Program-made: the position numbers and the translations under genes
Notes under the pieces: model-generated
Told to the model about the DNA's origin: nothing
What the model saw: the letters and a program-made list of their open reading frames with translations, nothing else
Database searches by the model: none
Shown here: positions 1 to 12,899 of the stretch, piece after piece
How the letters are laid out: every line of letters starts with the position of its first letter
Position numbering within the stretch: position 1 is the stretch's first letter
Assembly (NCBI GenBank): GCA_963746155.1
Contig: CAVVAB010000009.1
Span: forward strand, 248,001-312,000
Length of the DNA stretch: 64,000 nucleotides
Origin: AC-32 sp963746155
Lineage (GTDB): Bacteria; Actinomycetota; Thermoleophilia; Gaiellales; Gaiellaceae
Direction: 5' to 3'

Positions 1-342
1 GCGCAGCTCCTACCTCGACTCCGGCTCCGGCGAGACTCCCGTCGCGCGTCTACCAGCTCGGCGGGCAGCCGACCGTGCGGCTGACGTACCGGACCGGCTC
101 GACCGAGTACTGGGGCATCCAGGAGACGCCTGGACCGACGCGCCGGTGCTCGCGGACAAGAGCCTCACGCAGTGGGTCGGCGGCCGCGCGCTACGACCTC
201 TACTACACGGGCTCGCACCTGCACATGGTCGTGCTGCGCGACCGGCGGCGCGAGCTACTGGGTCGTGAACACGCTGCTCGACTCGCTCTCGAACGAGACG
301 ATGCTGGCGATCGCGCGCGGCCTGCGGCCGATGACTCGGTAG
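1..342 (+). CDS. C-terminal end of a probable LCP-family cell-envelope protein (partial)
   Basis: The gene enters from the left edge and ends at the TAG at 340-342. Stitching frames gives a tail containing EYWGIQET, RRYDLYYTGSHLHMVVLR and SYWVVNTLLDSLSNETMLAIA. I recall this tail from actinobacterial LytR-CpsA-Psr (LCP) proteins, which attach polysaccharide or teichoic-acid-like polymers to peptidoglycan, but the catalytic LCP domain is outside the window, so this is a tentative family call. The reading frame is broken at least twice in 340 bases. The downstream neighbours (UDP-sugar dehydrogenase, sugar nucleotidyltransferase, cupin) fit a surface-polysaccharide locus. Confidence 0.45.
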
Positions 343-367
343 TCTGCCGGCGCGTGAGCGCGGAGAA

Positions 368-1708
368 ATGCCTGCAATCGGGATCTTCGGCGCCGGCTGG
401 GTCGGCCTCGTCACGGGCGCCTGCTTCGCCGAGCTCGGCCACGAGGTCGTCGTCCGCGACGTCGTCCCGGAGCGGATCGAGGCGCTGCGCGCGGGGCAGC
501 GTGCCGTTCCACGAGCCCGAGCTCGCGGAGCTGCTCGAGCGCAACCGCGAGCGGCTGACCTTCACGCTCGACGTCGCGCGACCTCGCCGAGCGCGCGAGC
601 TGCTGTTCGTCTGCGTCGGCACGCCGCCGACCTACTCCGGCGACGCCGACCTCTCGGCCGTCTGGACCGTCGTCGACGAGCTGCCGCGCGCTCGACCGAG
701 CGCGCGATCCTCGTCATGAAGAGCACCGTTCCGGTCGGGACCGGCGAGAAGGTGCGCGCCGCGCTCGACGCGCGCGGGCTCGCGCACGTCGGCTACGTCT
801 CGAACCCCGAGTTCCTCGCCGAGGGCACCGCCGTCCGCGACTTCATGAAGCCCGACCGCGTCGTCGTCGGCGCCTTCGCCGAGGCCGACGGCGGCCGCCG
901 TCGTCGGCGCTCTACGAGCCGCTCGAGGCGCCGATCGTGCGCGCCGACGTCGCCTCCGCGGAGATGATCAAGCTCGCCGCGAACGCGTTCCTGATGACGC
1001 GGATCAGCTTCATCAACGAGATCGCGAACGTCTGCGAGGCGACCGGCGCCGACGTCGTCGAGGTCGCCGAGGGCGTCGGCCTCGACCACCGGCTCGGGCC
1101 GCACTTCCTGCGCGCCGGGATCGGCTGGGGCGGCAGCTGCTTCCCGAAGGACGGCGTCGCGCTCAAGCAGCTCGCGTCGAACTCGGGCTACCACTTCCAG
1201 CTCCTGTACGCGGTGATCGAGGTCAACGAGCTGCAGAAGCGGCGCGTCGTCGGGAAGCTCGAGAAGCACCTCGGCAAGCTGCGCGGCAAGACGGTCGCGC
1301 TGCTCGGGCTCGCGTTCAAGCCGAACACCGACGACATGCGCGAGGCGCCGTCGCTCGTGCTCGCCTCGCGGCTGCTCGCCGAGGGCGCCGAGGTGCGCGC
1401 CTGGGATCCGGTCGCCGAAGCCGCGGCGACCTGCTGCGGGCGTCGACGTTCTGCGACACCGTGCTCGAGGCGGTCGAGCGGCGCGGACGCGGCGGTGATC
1501 GTGACCGAGTGGGACGAGCTGCGCGCGCTCGCCTCGGCCGAGGTGCGCGGCGCGATGCGGAGGCCGCTCATCATCGACGGCCGCAACCTGCTCGACCCGG
1601 AGACGGTGCGCGCGGCCGGGTTCACGTACGAGGGCATCGGCCGCGCCGCCTCGCCGCTCGCCGCGCTGCCCGAGACCGACGAGCGCGAGCCCGAGCTCGC
1701 AGCTGTAG
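368..1708 (+). CDS. UDP-glucose/GDP-mannose 6-dehydrogenase (frameshifted in this assembly)
   Basis: It oxidises a nucleotide sugar to the uronic acid with two NAD+, feeding surface polysaccharide synthesis in the cytosol. Visible in order: the NAD-binding start GAGWVGLVTG at residues 6-15, FVCVGTPP, VMKSTVPVGTG, NPEFLAEGTA, and the catalytic segment GWGGSCFPKDG with the nucleophilic Cys encoded at 1138-1140, then LGLAFKPNTDDMREAPS of the UDP-binding C-domain. The ATG at 368 immediately precedes the Rossmann motif. At least five single-base indels break the frame (for example near 499, 577, 683-692 and 1432-1480). The likely stop is the TAG at 1706-1708, which overlaps the GTG of the next gene; as printed the two frames run together without a stop, so a true fusion cannot be excluded. 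Confidence 0.85.
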
Positions 1709-2416
1709 TGGAAGCGATCATCCTCGCCGGCGGCAAGGCCGAGCGGCTCGGCGACGCGGCGCGGGGACGGCCGAAGGCGCTCGTCCCGGTCGCCGGGCGG
1801 CCGCTCGCCGCGTACCAGGTCGCGCAGCTCGCGGCGGCCGGCGTCGACCGCGTGATCGTCAGCTGCGCGGCCGGCCAGGGGGCGCTCGTTCGAGGAGGCG
1901 CTCGGCGGGCCTCGGCGCCGAGATCGTCACCGCCGAGGAGCCCGAGCGGCTCGGCCGCGGCGGCGGGATCCGCTTCGCGGCCGCGCGCGCGGCGCGAGCA
2001 GGGCGACGTCTACGCGCTGAACGGCGACGAGCTGCTCGACGTCGACTTCGCCGCGCTGCTCGCGCGGCACCGCGAGCCGGCGCGGCCGCCACGATCGCCG
2101 TCGCGCCGCTCCGCTCGCCGTTCGGCGTCGTCGAGCTCGACGGACGACCTCGTGACCGGCTTCCGCGAGGCGCCGCGGCTCGCCGCACTGGGTCAACTGC
2201 GGCGTCTACGTGCTCGGCGAGGAGGCGCTCGCGCGGCTGCCCGAGCGCGGCGACCACGAGTCGTCGACGTTCCCGGAGCTCGCCGCCGAGGGCCGCCTGC
2301 GCGCGCTACCGCCACGAGGGCTCTGGCTGACGGTGAACACGCCGAAGGATCTGCGCCGCGCCGAGGAGCACGTCGCCGCCAACCCCGGCTGGCCGGCGCG
2401 GGCCGCAAGCTGGTAG
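1708..2416 (+). CDS. Sugar-1-phosphate nucleotidyltransferase (NTP_transferase family; frameshifted)
   Basis: It probably activates a hexose-1-phosphate with an NTP to give an NDP-sugar, for example GDP-mannose or UDP-sugar. The N-terminus has the pyrophosphorylase signature IILAGGKAERLG, then RPKALVPVAGRPLAAYQ; later comes YALNGDELLDVDFAALL (metal-binding Asp region) and, near the C-terminus, LWLTVNTPKDLRRAEEH, as in short (about 235 residue) nucleotidyltransferases. GTG at 1708 overlaps the inferred TAG of the dehydrogenase (TAGTG), arguing for translational coupling. Several indels interrupt the middle. The next gene is a cupin resembling the isomerase half of mannose-1-phosphate enzymes, so mannose metabolism is a reasonable but unproven guess. 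Confidence 0.75.
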
Positions 2417-2429
2417 GTTCGGCCGGCCC

Positions 2430-2885
2430 GTGTCAGACGACCACGTGACCTCCCCAACTTCGACGGCCTCGAGCGCTTCGCCTTCGAGCCGCAGCGGGTG
2501 GAGAAGCCGTGGGGCCACGAGCTGATCTGGGCCGTCGACCGAGCGGTACGTCGGCAAGCTGCTGTTCGTCGGCGCGGCGAGTCGCTCACGCTCCAGTTCC
2601 ACCGCGAGAAGGACGAGGCGTGGTACGTGCTCGAGGGCCGCGCGGAGCTCGAGATCGGCGCGCCCGGCGACGCGATGCTGGACAGCGAGGTCGTCGGCCC
2701 GGGCGCCGCGTTCCGCTTCCGCCCGGGCACCGTCCACCGGCTGCCGCGCGCTCGAGGACACGACGATCCTCGAGGTCTCGACGCCGGAGCTCGACGACGT
2801 CGTCCGGCTCGAAGACCGGTACGGCCGGGCCGGAGACCAGAGATTGACACAGCATGTGTTAGGGTTCCCTGCATGGCCGGAATGA
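2430..2885 (+). CDS. Cupin protein, mannose-6-phosphate isomerase type II-like
   Basis: This is a small single-domain cupin. Stitched protein: VEKPWGHELIW near residue 24, then ESLTLQFHREKDEAWYVLEGRA with the metal-site histidines and Glu of cupin motif 1, and FRPGTVHRLRALED as motif 2. The PWG-E-W start and the HREKDE spacing are typical of the C-terminal isomerase domain of type II phosphomannose isomerases. The start is taken as GTG 2430; a one-base deletion between 2445 and 2455 and an extra base near 2750 break the frame. The stop TGA at 2883-2885 runs 13 bases into the MerR gene, whose promoter and operator therefore lie inside this coding region. Confidence 0.7.
2844..2861 (+). promoter_or_regulatory. 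Candidate promoter/operator of the MerR-ahcY unit
   Basis: A TTGACA box (2844-2849) overlaps the interrupted palindrome TGACACAGCATGTGTTA (2845-2861), whose arms are ACACA and TGTGT around GCA. It sits 12 bases before the ATG of the MerR gene, so the transcript would have a very short or no leader. MerR proteins bind palindromes within their own promoters, so autoregulation is a natural inference. I see no convincing -10 box. Confidence 0.45.
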
Positions 2886-3200
2886 CCGTCAGCGAGGCCG
2901 CGACGCAGACCGGCTGGTCGCCGCGGATGCTGCGCTACCTCGAGCGCGCCGGCCTCGTCGTCCCGCGCGCGGACGGCGGCGGCTACCGCCTCTACGGCGC
3001 TGCTCGAGCTGAACCAGCTGCGGTCGCTCGCCGAGCTGCGGCGCCGGCTTCGGCGTCGAGCTCGACGAGCTCGCGTTCGCCGCGCGCCTGCGCCGCGACC
3101 CGACCTCCGCGGCGGCCGTCGAGACCTGGCTCGCCGGCAGCCGAGCTCGCCGGCGCTCGACTGGGAGCAGCGCAAGCACGAGCGGCTGCTCGCCGCCTGA
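2873..3200 (+). CDS. MerR-family transcriptional regulator
   Basis: A DNA-binding regulator of about 109 residues. The N-terminal winged helix-turn-helix is clear: MTVSEAATQTGWSPRMLRYL, then GLVVPRADGGGYRLYG, which is the MerR helix-turn-helix plus wing. It is followed by LNQLRSLAELRRRFGVELDELAFAARLR and an acidic tail ending LLAA before the TGA at 3198-3200. No cysteine-rich effector domain is present, so it is not a metal sensor. It has indels at about 3000, 3045 and 3140. It lies 24 bases upstream of ahcY in the same direction, and the palindrome just before its start suggests it controls itself and ahcY. Confidence 0.75.
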
Positions 3201-3224
3201 ACCGACTACCGAGAGAAGGATTCG

Positions 3225-4498
<1,274 letters not shown>

Positions 4499-4502
<4 letters not shown>

Positions 4503-5014
4503 TCCAGCAAGAACGCTGGTGGGAAGACGACTCGCCCTCGGATGGCCGGGTCGTACGCGCGGAGCGGGATCGCCATGAAGGCCTCGGCTTGGGCGTCGGG
4601 CTCGGGCGGGGCGAGTCCGAGCTCCGCTGCGGGGCGGAAGCCGAAGCGCGGGTAGTAGGTCGGGTGGCCGAGGACGAGCACGAGGGGCTCGCGGCGCTCG
4701 TCGGCGAGTCGTAGCCCCTCGCGGGTCAGCGCTTCGCCGATGCCATGGCCCTGGTGGTCGGGTGCGACGCTGAGCGGCCCGAGCTCGAGCAGGCGCCTAG
4801 AGTGGCCGGCGAGGCCGACGTAGCTCAACATCGCGTGTCCGACGATCTCGGTTTCCAGCTCGGCCACCAGCGAGAGCTCGGCCACGAAGCCCTCGGACGC
4901 GCGAATCGCGTCGACCATGCGCGCCTCGAGCTCGCGTTCGAAGGCGGCGGAAGTCACGCGGGCGATCGCGGCGCGGTCGGCCGCCGTCTCGGCGCGAATG
5001 CTCAGGTCCGGCAC
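4499..5014 (-). CDS. GNAT-family N-acetyltransferase (YhbS-like)
   Basis: An intact 171-residue protein, one of the few unbroken reading frames before 19 kb. It starts at GTG 5014 (MPDLSIRAETAADRAAIARV) and carries the acetyl-CoA loop VAPDHQGHGIGEAL, followed by VLGHPTYYPRFGFRPAAELG, which is characteristic of the YhbS/predicted acetyltransferase subfamily. It presumably acetylates a small molecule or protein; the substrate is unknown. It is convergent with ahcY (stops overlap in CTAG at 4499-4502) and divergent from mtnA, whose ATG is 19 bases away, so the two share a very short promoter region. Confidence 0.8.
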
Positions 5015-5032
5015 GCGCGGCAGGCTACAGTC

Positions 5033-5998
5033 ATGCGCGTGCTGGACCCTGAGCGAGTTCTGCGCCTCGAGAGTGACCGCGTCGTCCTGCTCGACCAGCG
5101 CCGGCTGCCGGACGAGGAGGTCGAGCTCGTCTGCCGTTCGGCGGCACGACGTCGCGGAGGCGATTCGCGACGCTGGCGGTCCGCGGCGCGCCGGCGATCG
5201 GGGTCGCGGCGGCCTACGGGCTCGCGCTCGCCGCGCTGCGCGGGGAGGACCTCGAGCTAGCGGCGACCGGTGCTCGAGGCGTCGCGGCCGACGGCGGTGA
5301 ACCTCGCCTGGGCGCTGCGGGAGGTGCGCGCTGCCGCCGATCCGGCCGAGCGCGCCCGGGAGCTGCACGCCGAGGAGGTCGAGCGCTGCCGGCGCATGAG
5401 CGAGCACGCCGCCGCGCTGCTCGCGCCGGGGACGCGCGCGCTGACGCACTGCAACACGGGCGGCCTGGCGACCGGCGGCTAGGGCACGCGCGCTGGGCGC
5501 GCTGCAGCGAGGCCTGGCGCGCGGCCTGTCGCGCCACGTCTGCGTGGACGAGACGCGCCCGCTGCTCCAGGGCGCCGCCTGACCGCCTGGGAGCTCGAGC
5601 CGCGCCGGGATCCCGCACACGGTGATCGTCGACTCCGCGGCCGGCCTCGCTGCTGGCCGCGGGCGAGGTCGACGCGTGCTCGTCGGCGCCGACCGGATCG
5701 CCGCCAACGGCGACACCGCGAACAAGATCGGCACGTACTCGCTCGCCGTGCTCGCCGCACCACCACGGGATCCCGTTCTACGTCGTCGCGCCGACCTCGA
5801 CGGTCGACCTGCAGACGCCGACCGGCGCCGCGATCCCGATCGAGGAGCGCGATCCCGCGCGAGGTCACCGCTCGCGTTTCCGGCGCGCAACCCCGCCTTC
5901 GACGTCACCCCGGCGAGCTGATCTCGGCGATCGTGACCGAGGCCGGCGTGCACCGCGCGCCGTACGCCGAGAGCCTCGCCGCGGCCGGTGGCGCGTGA
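5033..5998 (+). CDS. mtnA: S-methyl-5-thioribose-1-phosphate isomerase
   Basis: It converts methylthioribose-1-phosphate to the ribulose form in methionine salvage. Visible: LAVRGAPAIGVAAAYGLALA, HCNTGGLATGGYGT with the catalytic Cys, and VLVGADRIAANGDTANKIGTYS containing the catalytic Asp, then IPFYVVAPTSTVDLQTPTG. Stitched length is about 320 residues, normal for the eIF2B-like family. ATG 5033 gives MRVLDPERVLRLESDRVVLLDQ. Frameshifts lie near 5140, 5170, 5480, 5640 and 5755. The stop TGA (5996-5998) overlaps the GTG of the following nucleotidyltransferase. No other methionine-salvage gene is in the window, though ahcY 0.5 kb upstream belongs to the same sulfur cycle. Confidence 0.9.
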
Positions 5999-6758
5999 AG
6001 GCGATCGTCCTCGCCGCGGGCTACGCGACCCGGCTCTGCCCGCTCACGCTCGACCGGCCGAAGGAGCTGCTCCAGGTCGGCGGGCGGCCGATCATCGACT
6101 CGATCTGCTCGAGCAGCTTGCCGCGTCGCCGAGCTCGACGCGGTCCACGTCGTCACGAACGCGAAGTTCGCGCCGGACTTCCGCGCGTGGGCGCGAGCGG
6201 CCGCGGCGCCGATCGAGGTGGTCGACGACGGGACGACCTCGAACGAGGACGACCGGCTCGGCGCGATCGGCGACATCGAGCTCGCGATCGAGCGACGCGG
6301 GCATCGACGACGACCTGCTCGTGATCGCCGGCGACAACCTCTTCACCGAGCTCGCTCGCCGACCTCGTCGCGCTTCTGGCGCGGCGAGCGGCGACGCCAG
6401 CGCGCTCGCCGTCCACGACGTCGGCGACTCGAGGCGCTCGCGCGCTGCAGCATCATCGAGCTCGACGCCGACGACCGCGTCGTCGTCGTTCGTGGAGAAG
6501 CCCGAGCGAGCCGCCGTCGACGCTCGCCGCGATCGCGCTCTACTTCTACCACCGCGAGCACCTGCCGCTCGTCGCCGAGTACCTCGCCGAGGGCAACAAG
6601 CCCGACCAGCCGGGCCGCCTCGTCGAGTGGCTCTACCGCCGCGAGCCCGTGTACGGCTGGCGCGTGCCCGGCGACGCTGGCATCGACGATCGGGCACGCC
6701 GGACGGACAGCCTCGCCGAGGCCGATGCCGGAGCGGCTTCGACACGCTCCAGCCGTGA
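5995..6758 (+). CDS. Sugar nucleotidyltransferase, glucose-1-phosphate thymidylyltransferase-like
   Basis: The N-terminus KAIVLAAGYATRLCPLTLDR followed by PKELLQVGGRPIIDS is the classic NDP-sugar pyrophosphorylase signature with the product-binding loop. Later come VHVVTNAKF, LGAIGDIELAI, DDLLVIAGDNLFTELA (metal-binding Asp), VEKPE, LYFYHREHLP and GTPDSLAEAD, as in RmlA-type enzymes. About 250 residues. The start is GTG 5995, overlapping the mtnA stop by four bases (GTGA). At least six indels break it. The product is an activated sugar for a surface polymer, but which NTP and sugar cannot be read from the sequence. Confidence 0.78.
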
Positions 6759-6850
6759 CGCCGACACACATTCGGTCACAGCCTGCGTCACACCACGCGT
6801 GACGGGTTCTTCGCCTACCTTCGGCCGGAGGAGGTGACGGACGGTGTGAC
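6755..6850. promoter_or_regulatory. Cluster of six GTGAC/GTCAC pentamers upstream of comF
   Basis: GTGAC occurs at 6755, 6799, 6834 and 6846 and its complement GTCAC at 6775 and 6787. Four of the five intervals are 12 or 20 bases (20, 12, 12, 35, 12). The array fills the gap between the nucleotidyltransferase stop and the comF start. Repeated half-sites at one-turn spacing look like an operator for a multimeric regulator, but I do not recognise the motif. Confidence 0.35.
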
Positions 6851-7528
6851 GTGAGACTTCTCGATCTGCTGCTGCCGCGCCGCTGCCTCGTCTGCGCCGC
6901 GCGGGCGGCGAGCAGCTCTGCGCGGGCTGCCGCGAGGGCCTGCCGCGTGCTGCGACCGCCGCTCTGCGAGCGCTGCGGCGCGCCGACCGCGTGGCCCGTC
7001 GCGCCGCTGCCGGGAGTGCACCGGGCGCCGGCTCGCGTTCGCCTCCGCGCGCGCGGCGGTCGCCTACGACGACGCGCGTCCGGCCGCTCGTCGGCGGCTG
7101 GAAGGAGCGCGGGCTGCGCCGGCTGGCCGCCGACGCTGCGGAGCTCGATCGCCGGCGACGCTCGCCGCCGCCGCGACGGCGCCGTGCTGGCGTTCGTCCC
7201 GCCCGACGGCGACCGCGGGCTCGCAGCGCGGCCACCACCCGGCGCAGCGGCTCGCCGACGAGCTCGGCGAGCGCTGGGAGCTGCCCGTGTCGCGCCGCTC
7301 GCTCGCACGCGACACGCTCCGTCCGGCACCAGCGCGGGCTGCCGCTCGCCGAGCGGCGGCGCAACGTCGCCGGCGCGTTCGCGCCCTGCCGCCGCGGCGC
7401 CGCCGCGGGTCGCCTCGTGGACGACGTCTACACGAGCGGCTCGACGGTCTCGGCCGCCGCGTCGGCGCTGCGCAAGGGCGGGCGCGCGGTGGGTCGAGGT
7501 CGTGACGTTCGCGCGGGCCGTCCGCTGA
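6851..7528 (+). CDS. comF: ComF-family phosphoribosyltransferase-like protein
   Basis: ComF proteins are needed for DNA uptake in competent Firmicutes; in actinobacteria the role is uncertain. The N-terminus LLDLLLPRRCLVC is followed by a four-cysteine zinc region (CLVC, LCAGC, LCERCGAP, ECTG), then the PRTase fold with RQRGLPLAERRRNVAGAF and the PRPP loop VDDVYTSGSTVSAAASALR. About 220 residues, normal for the family. GTG 6851 begins immediately after the GTGAC cluster. Indels occur at about 6905, 7030, 7075, 7140, 7315 and 7490. hpf follows 40 bases downstream, the usual comF-hpf-secA order. Confidence 0.85.
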   Translation: MRLLDLLLPRRCLVCAARAASSSARAAARACRVLRPPLCERCGAPTAWPVAPLPGVHRAPARVRLRARGGRLRRRASGRSSAAGRSAGCAGWPPTLRSSIAGDARRRRDGAVLAFVPPDGDRGLAARPPPGAAARRRARRALGAARVAPLARTRHAPSGTSAGCRSPSGGATSPARSRPAAAAPPRVASWTTSTRAARRSRPPRRRCARAGARWVEVVTFARAVR

Positions 7529-7568
7529 GATTCCGTGGCAGCAGGCACAGCGCGTCGAAGGAGAGCCG

Positions 7569-8118
7569 ATGCAGTCTTCAGGTCAAGGGCAGGAACCTCG
7601 AGGTCAGCGACTCGATCCGCGAGCTACGCGGAGGAGAAGCTGGGGAAGCTCGAGCGGCAGCTGGCCGACCCGACGCAGGTCGAGCTCGAGCTCGCGGTCG
7701 AGCGCAACCCGTCGATCGCCGACAACCACGTGGCCGAGGCCACGATCTGGACGAAGGGCCCGTCGCTGCGCGCCCGCGAGACGCGCGCCCGACATGCGCG
7801 CCTCGATCGACCAGCTCGTCGACAAGCTCGAGCGCCAGGTCACGCGCTACCGCGACAAGCGCCGCGCCGCCGCCGCACGGCCGCGCGCGCAACGGGCCCG
7901 CAGCCCGAGGCGATCCCGGTCGTCGCGGACGAGGAGGAGCCCGATGATCGTCAAGACGAAGCAGTTCGCGGTCAAGCCGATGACGCCCGAGGAGGCCGTG
8001 CTCCAGCTCGAGCTGATCGGCCACGACTTCTTCGTCTTCCGCAACGCCGACGTCGAGCGAGGTCAACGTCGTCTACCGGCGCCGCGACGGCGACTACGGG
8101 CTGATCGAGCCGCAGTGA
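7569..8118 (+). CDS. hpf: Long-form ribosome hibernation promoting factor
   Basis: It binds 30S subunits and dimerises 70S ribosomes in stationary phase. N-terminal S30AE domain: VKGRNLEVSDSIRDYAEEKL, then LERQLADPTQVELELAVERN, HVAEATIWTKGPSLRARE and MRASIDQLVDKLERQVTRYR. After a basic linker comes the C-terminal dimerisation domain VKTKQFAVKPMTPEEAVLQL, LIGHDFFVFRNADVEEVNVV and YRRRDGDYGLIEP. ATG 7569 has a strong ribosome site (GAAGGAGAGCCG). TGA at 8116-8118. Frameshifts near 7580, 7625, 7790, 7895 and 8060. Gene order comF-hpf-(hyp)-secA is conserved in many actinobacteria and Firmicutes. Confidence 0.92.
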
Positions 8119-8257
8119 CTTCCGGCGCGGGCCGCTCCACGGAAGCGCGCGCGGCCGCGCACGAGCGGCTCGGACGCTGAGCGCGACGACGGCTCGAGCC
8201 GCGCCCGTCGCCGGCGGAGCCGCAGCCTGACCGGAGCCGCCGCGGCCCGACTGGAGC

Positions 8258-8723
8258 GTGACCGGCATCCACGGCGTTCCGCGGCCGCGCGCGCTGGGAC
8301 GCGGTCGTCACGGCGGAGGCGCCGGGCGCTCGACGGGCGACGAGGTGCACTTCGTCGCGCTTGCCGAACGGCGACCTGCGTCGTCGACGAGGACGAGCCG
8401 GACGACCCTCGCGCCGCTCGCCGACGCCGTCGAGACGACGCTCGAGCCGCCCGTACCGCGCCGAGGCCGTGCGCCGCGACGGCGACGTCTGGGCCGTCGC
8501 GGCCCGCCGCGATCGAGATCGTCGAGCTGCCGACGCCGACGGCGACGCGCTCGAGCTGACCGTGCAACGACGGAGCGCGCGAGCTCGACGTCGACGGCGA
8601 GCGCGATCTTCGGCGGCATGCCGGCGCTCGAGCGGCTCGGCGAGCGAGCAGGGCGACACTACGTCGTCCGGGCCGAGCGGCTCGACGGCGCGCTCTTGGA
8701 GGTCGCGGCTCGACCCGCTCTAG
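8258..8723 (+). CDS. Hypothetical protein between hpf and secA
   Basis: Not recognised. Stitching frames gives an acidic protein with RWDAVVTAEAPG, DEVHFVALPNGDLVVDEDEP, ADAVETTLEPPYRAEAVRRDG, VWAVAARAIEIVELP and ERAIFGGMPALERLGEEQGD, then HYVVRAERLDGALLEV, ending at the TAG 8721-8723. It shows no membrane segment or signal peptide. The start is uncertain: protein-like sequence (PRPDWSVTGIHGVP) extends upstream of the GTG at 8258, possibly to about 8180. Its position between hpf and secA, in the same direction with short gaps, suggests co-transcription with them. Broken by about seven indels. Confidence 0.55.
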
Positions 8724-8759
8724 CGCCCGCGACCGCGCAGCCGACCGCTACCCTAGACG

Positions 8760-11581
<2,822 letters not shown>

Positions 11582-11592
11582 CATCGAGCCGC

Positions 11593-12707
11593 ATGACCGA
11601 GAAGACGCAGAGCGCCGCTCGACGAGCAGCTGAAGGAGATCGGGGCCCAGCTCGCCTGGGTCCGTGATTACCTTTGACCCCGAGCGCTGAGCAGCGCGCT
11701 CGCCGAGCTCGAGGACGAGATGGCGCAGCCGGGCTTCTGGGACGACCAGCGGCACGCGGCGCAGGTCTCCGCCGAGCACGCGCGGCTGACGCAGGCGCCT
11801 CGACCGCTACGAGCGCCTGCAGCGCGAGTACGAGGACGCCGTCGAGCTGCTCGCGATGGACGGCGAGATGGCGGCCGAGATCGAGAGTCGATCGTCCCGC
11901 TGCGCAGCGAGCTCGAGCGGCTCCAGGAGGACGCGCTCTTCTCCGGCGAGTACGACGCCGGCGACGCCGTCGTCACGATCCAGGCCGGCGCGGGCGGCAC
12001 CGACGCGCAGGACTGGGCCGAGATCCTGCTCCGCATGTACCTGCGCTGGGCCGAGCGACCGCGGCTTCAAGACCGAGCTGCTCGAGGCGAGCCCGGGGGA
12101 GGAGGACGGCCTCAAGTCCGCGACGTTCACGGTCGCGCGGCGAGAACGCCTACGGGATCCTCAAGGCCGAGCGCGGCGAAGCACCGGCTCGTGCGCCTCT
12201 CGCCCGTTCGACCAGGCGCACCGCCGCCACACGTCGTTCGCGCAGGTGATCGTCGCGCCGCTGCTCCCCGACGAGGGCGACGCTCGAGATCGACGAGTCC
12301 GACCTCCGCATCGACACCTACCGCGCCAGCGGCGCCGGCGGCCAGCACGTGAACAAGACCGACTCGGCCGTCCGGATCACGCACATCCCGACCGGGATCG
12401 TCGTCCAGTGCCAGAACGAGCGCTCGCAGACGTCGAACAAGGAGACGGCGCTGCGGGTCCTCCGCTCGCGCCTCGCCGAGCGGCGCGAGGAGGAGCGCGA
12501 GGAGGAGCTCGCGAAGGAGCGCGGCGAGGCGCAGGACATGGGCTTCGGCGGCCAGATCCGCAGCTACGTCCTGCACCCGTACCAGCTCGTGAAGGACCAC
12601 CGCACCGACTACGAGGCCGGCAACGCGCAGGGCGTGCTCGACGGCGACCTCGACGGCTTCATCCGCGCGTACCTGCTCGCGAAGGCCGGCCGGGAAGGTC
12701 GCTCTAG
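11593..12707 (+). CDS. prfB: Peptide chain release factor 2 with programmed +1 frameshift
   Basis: RF2 releases peptides at UGA and UAA. ATG 11593 opens a short ORF reading MTEKTQSA-LDEQLKEIGAQ and AWVRDYL, followed by an in-frame TGA at 11675-11677 inside CTTTGAC; a +1 shift there continues as DPER-LSSALAELEDEM. Downstream: FWDDQRHAAQVSAEHARL, QAGAGGTDAQDWAEILLRMY, KHRLVRLSPFDQAHRRHTSF, and the catalytic GGQ loop YRASGAGGQHVNKTDSAVRI, then THIPTGIVVQCQNERSQTSN. Ends with DGFIRAYLLAKAG near 12690; the TAG at 12705-12707 is the probable stop. Besides the programmed site, ordinary indels occur (for example 11617). Confidence 0.95.
11672..11678 (+). other. RF2 programmed +1 frameshift site
   Basis: CTT TGA C: the ribosome reads CUU, meets a UGA recognised by RF2 itself, and slips one base to GAC when RF2 is scarce. 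The peptide before (WVRDYL) and after (DPER) the slip aligns with the equivalent E. coli segment GYLDYDAKKER. The upstream Shine-Dalgarno-like stimulator of E. coli (AGGGGG) is weak here (CTGGGT at 11655-11661). Confidence 0.85.
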
Positions 12708-12899
12708 ACGGCGAGCCGCCGAGCGTCTCCAGCTAGAACTTCCGATCCGCTCGGAAGCGCCCGACCGGCGCGACGCCTCGAACGAGCGCGGTCGCGACCC
12801 TTTTCCCGGTGCAGGAACCGAGCCTCCAGACCCAGACAGCCACCGACGGCGCTCGCCACGAGCCGCGTCCCGCCGCCGCCTGCGCCGTCGAGCTCGGCG

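Noticed and set aside
1600..1760. UDP-sugar dehydrogenase fused to the nucleotidyltransferase
   Set aside because: The open frame is continuous only because of upstream indels; TAGTG at 1706-1710 gives a natural stop-start overlap. A true fusion is not fully excluded.
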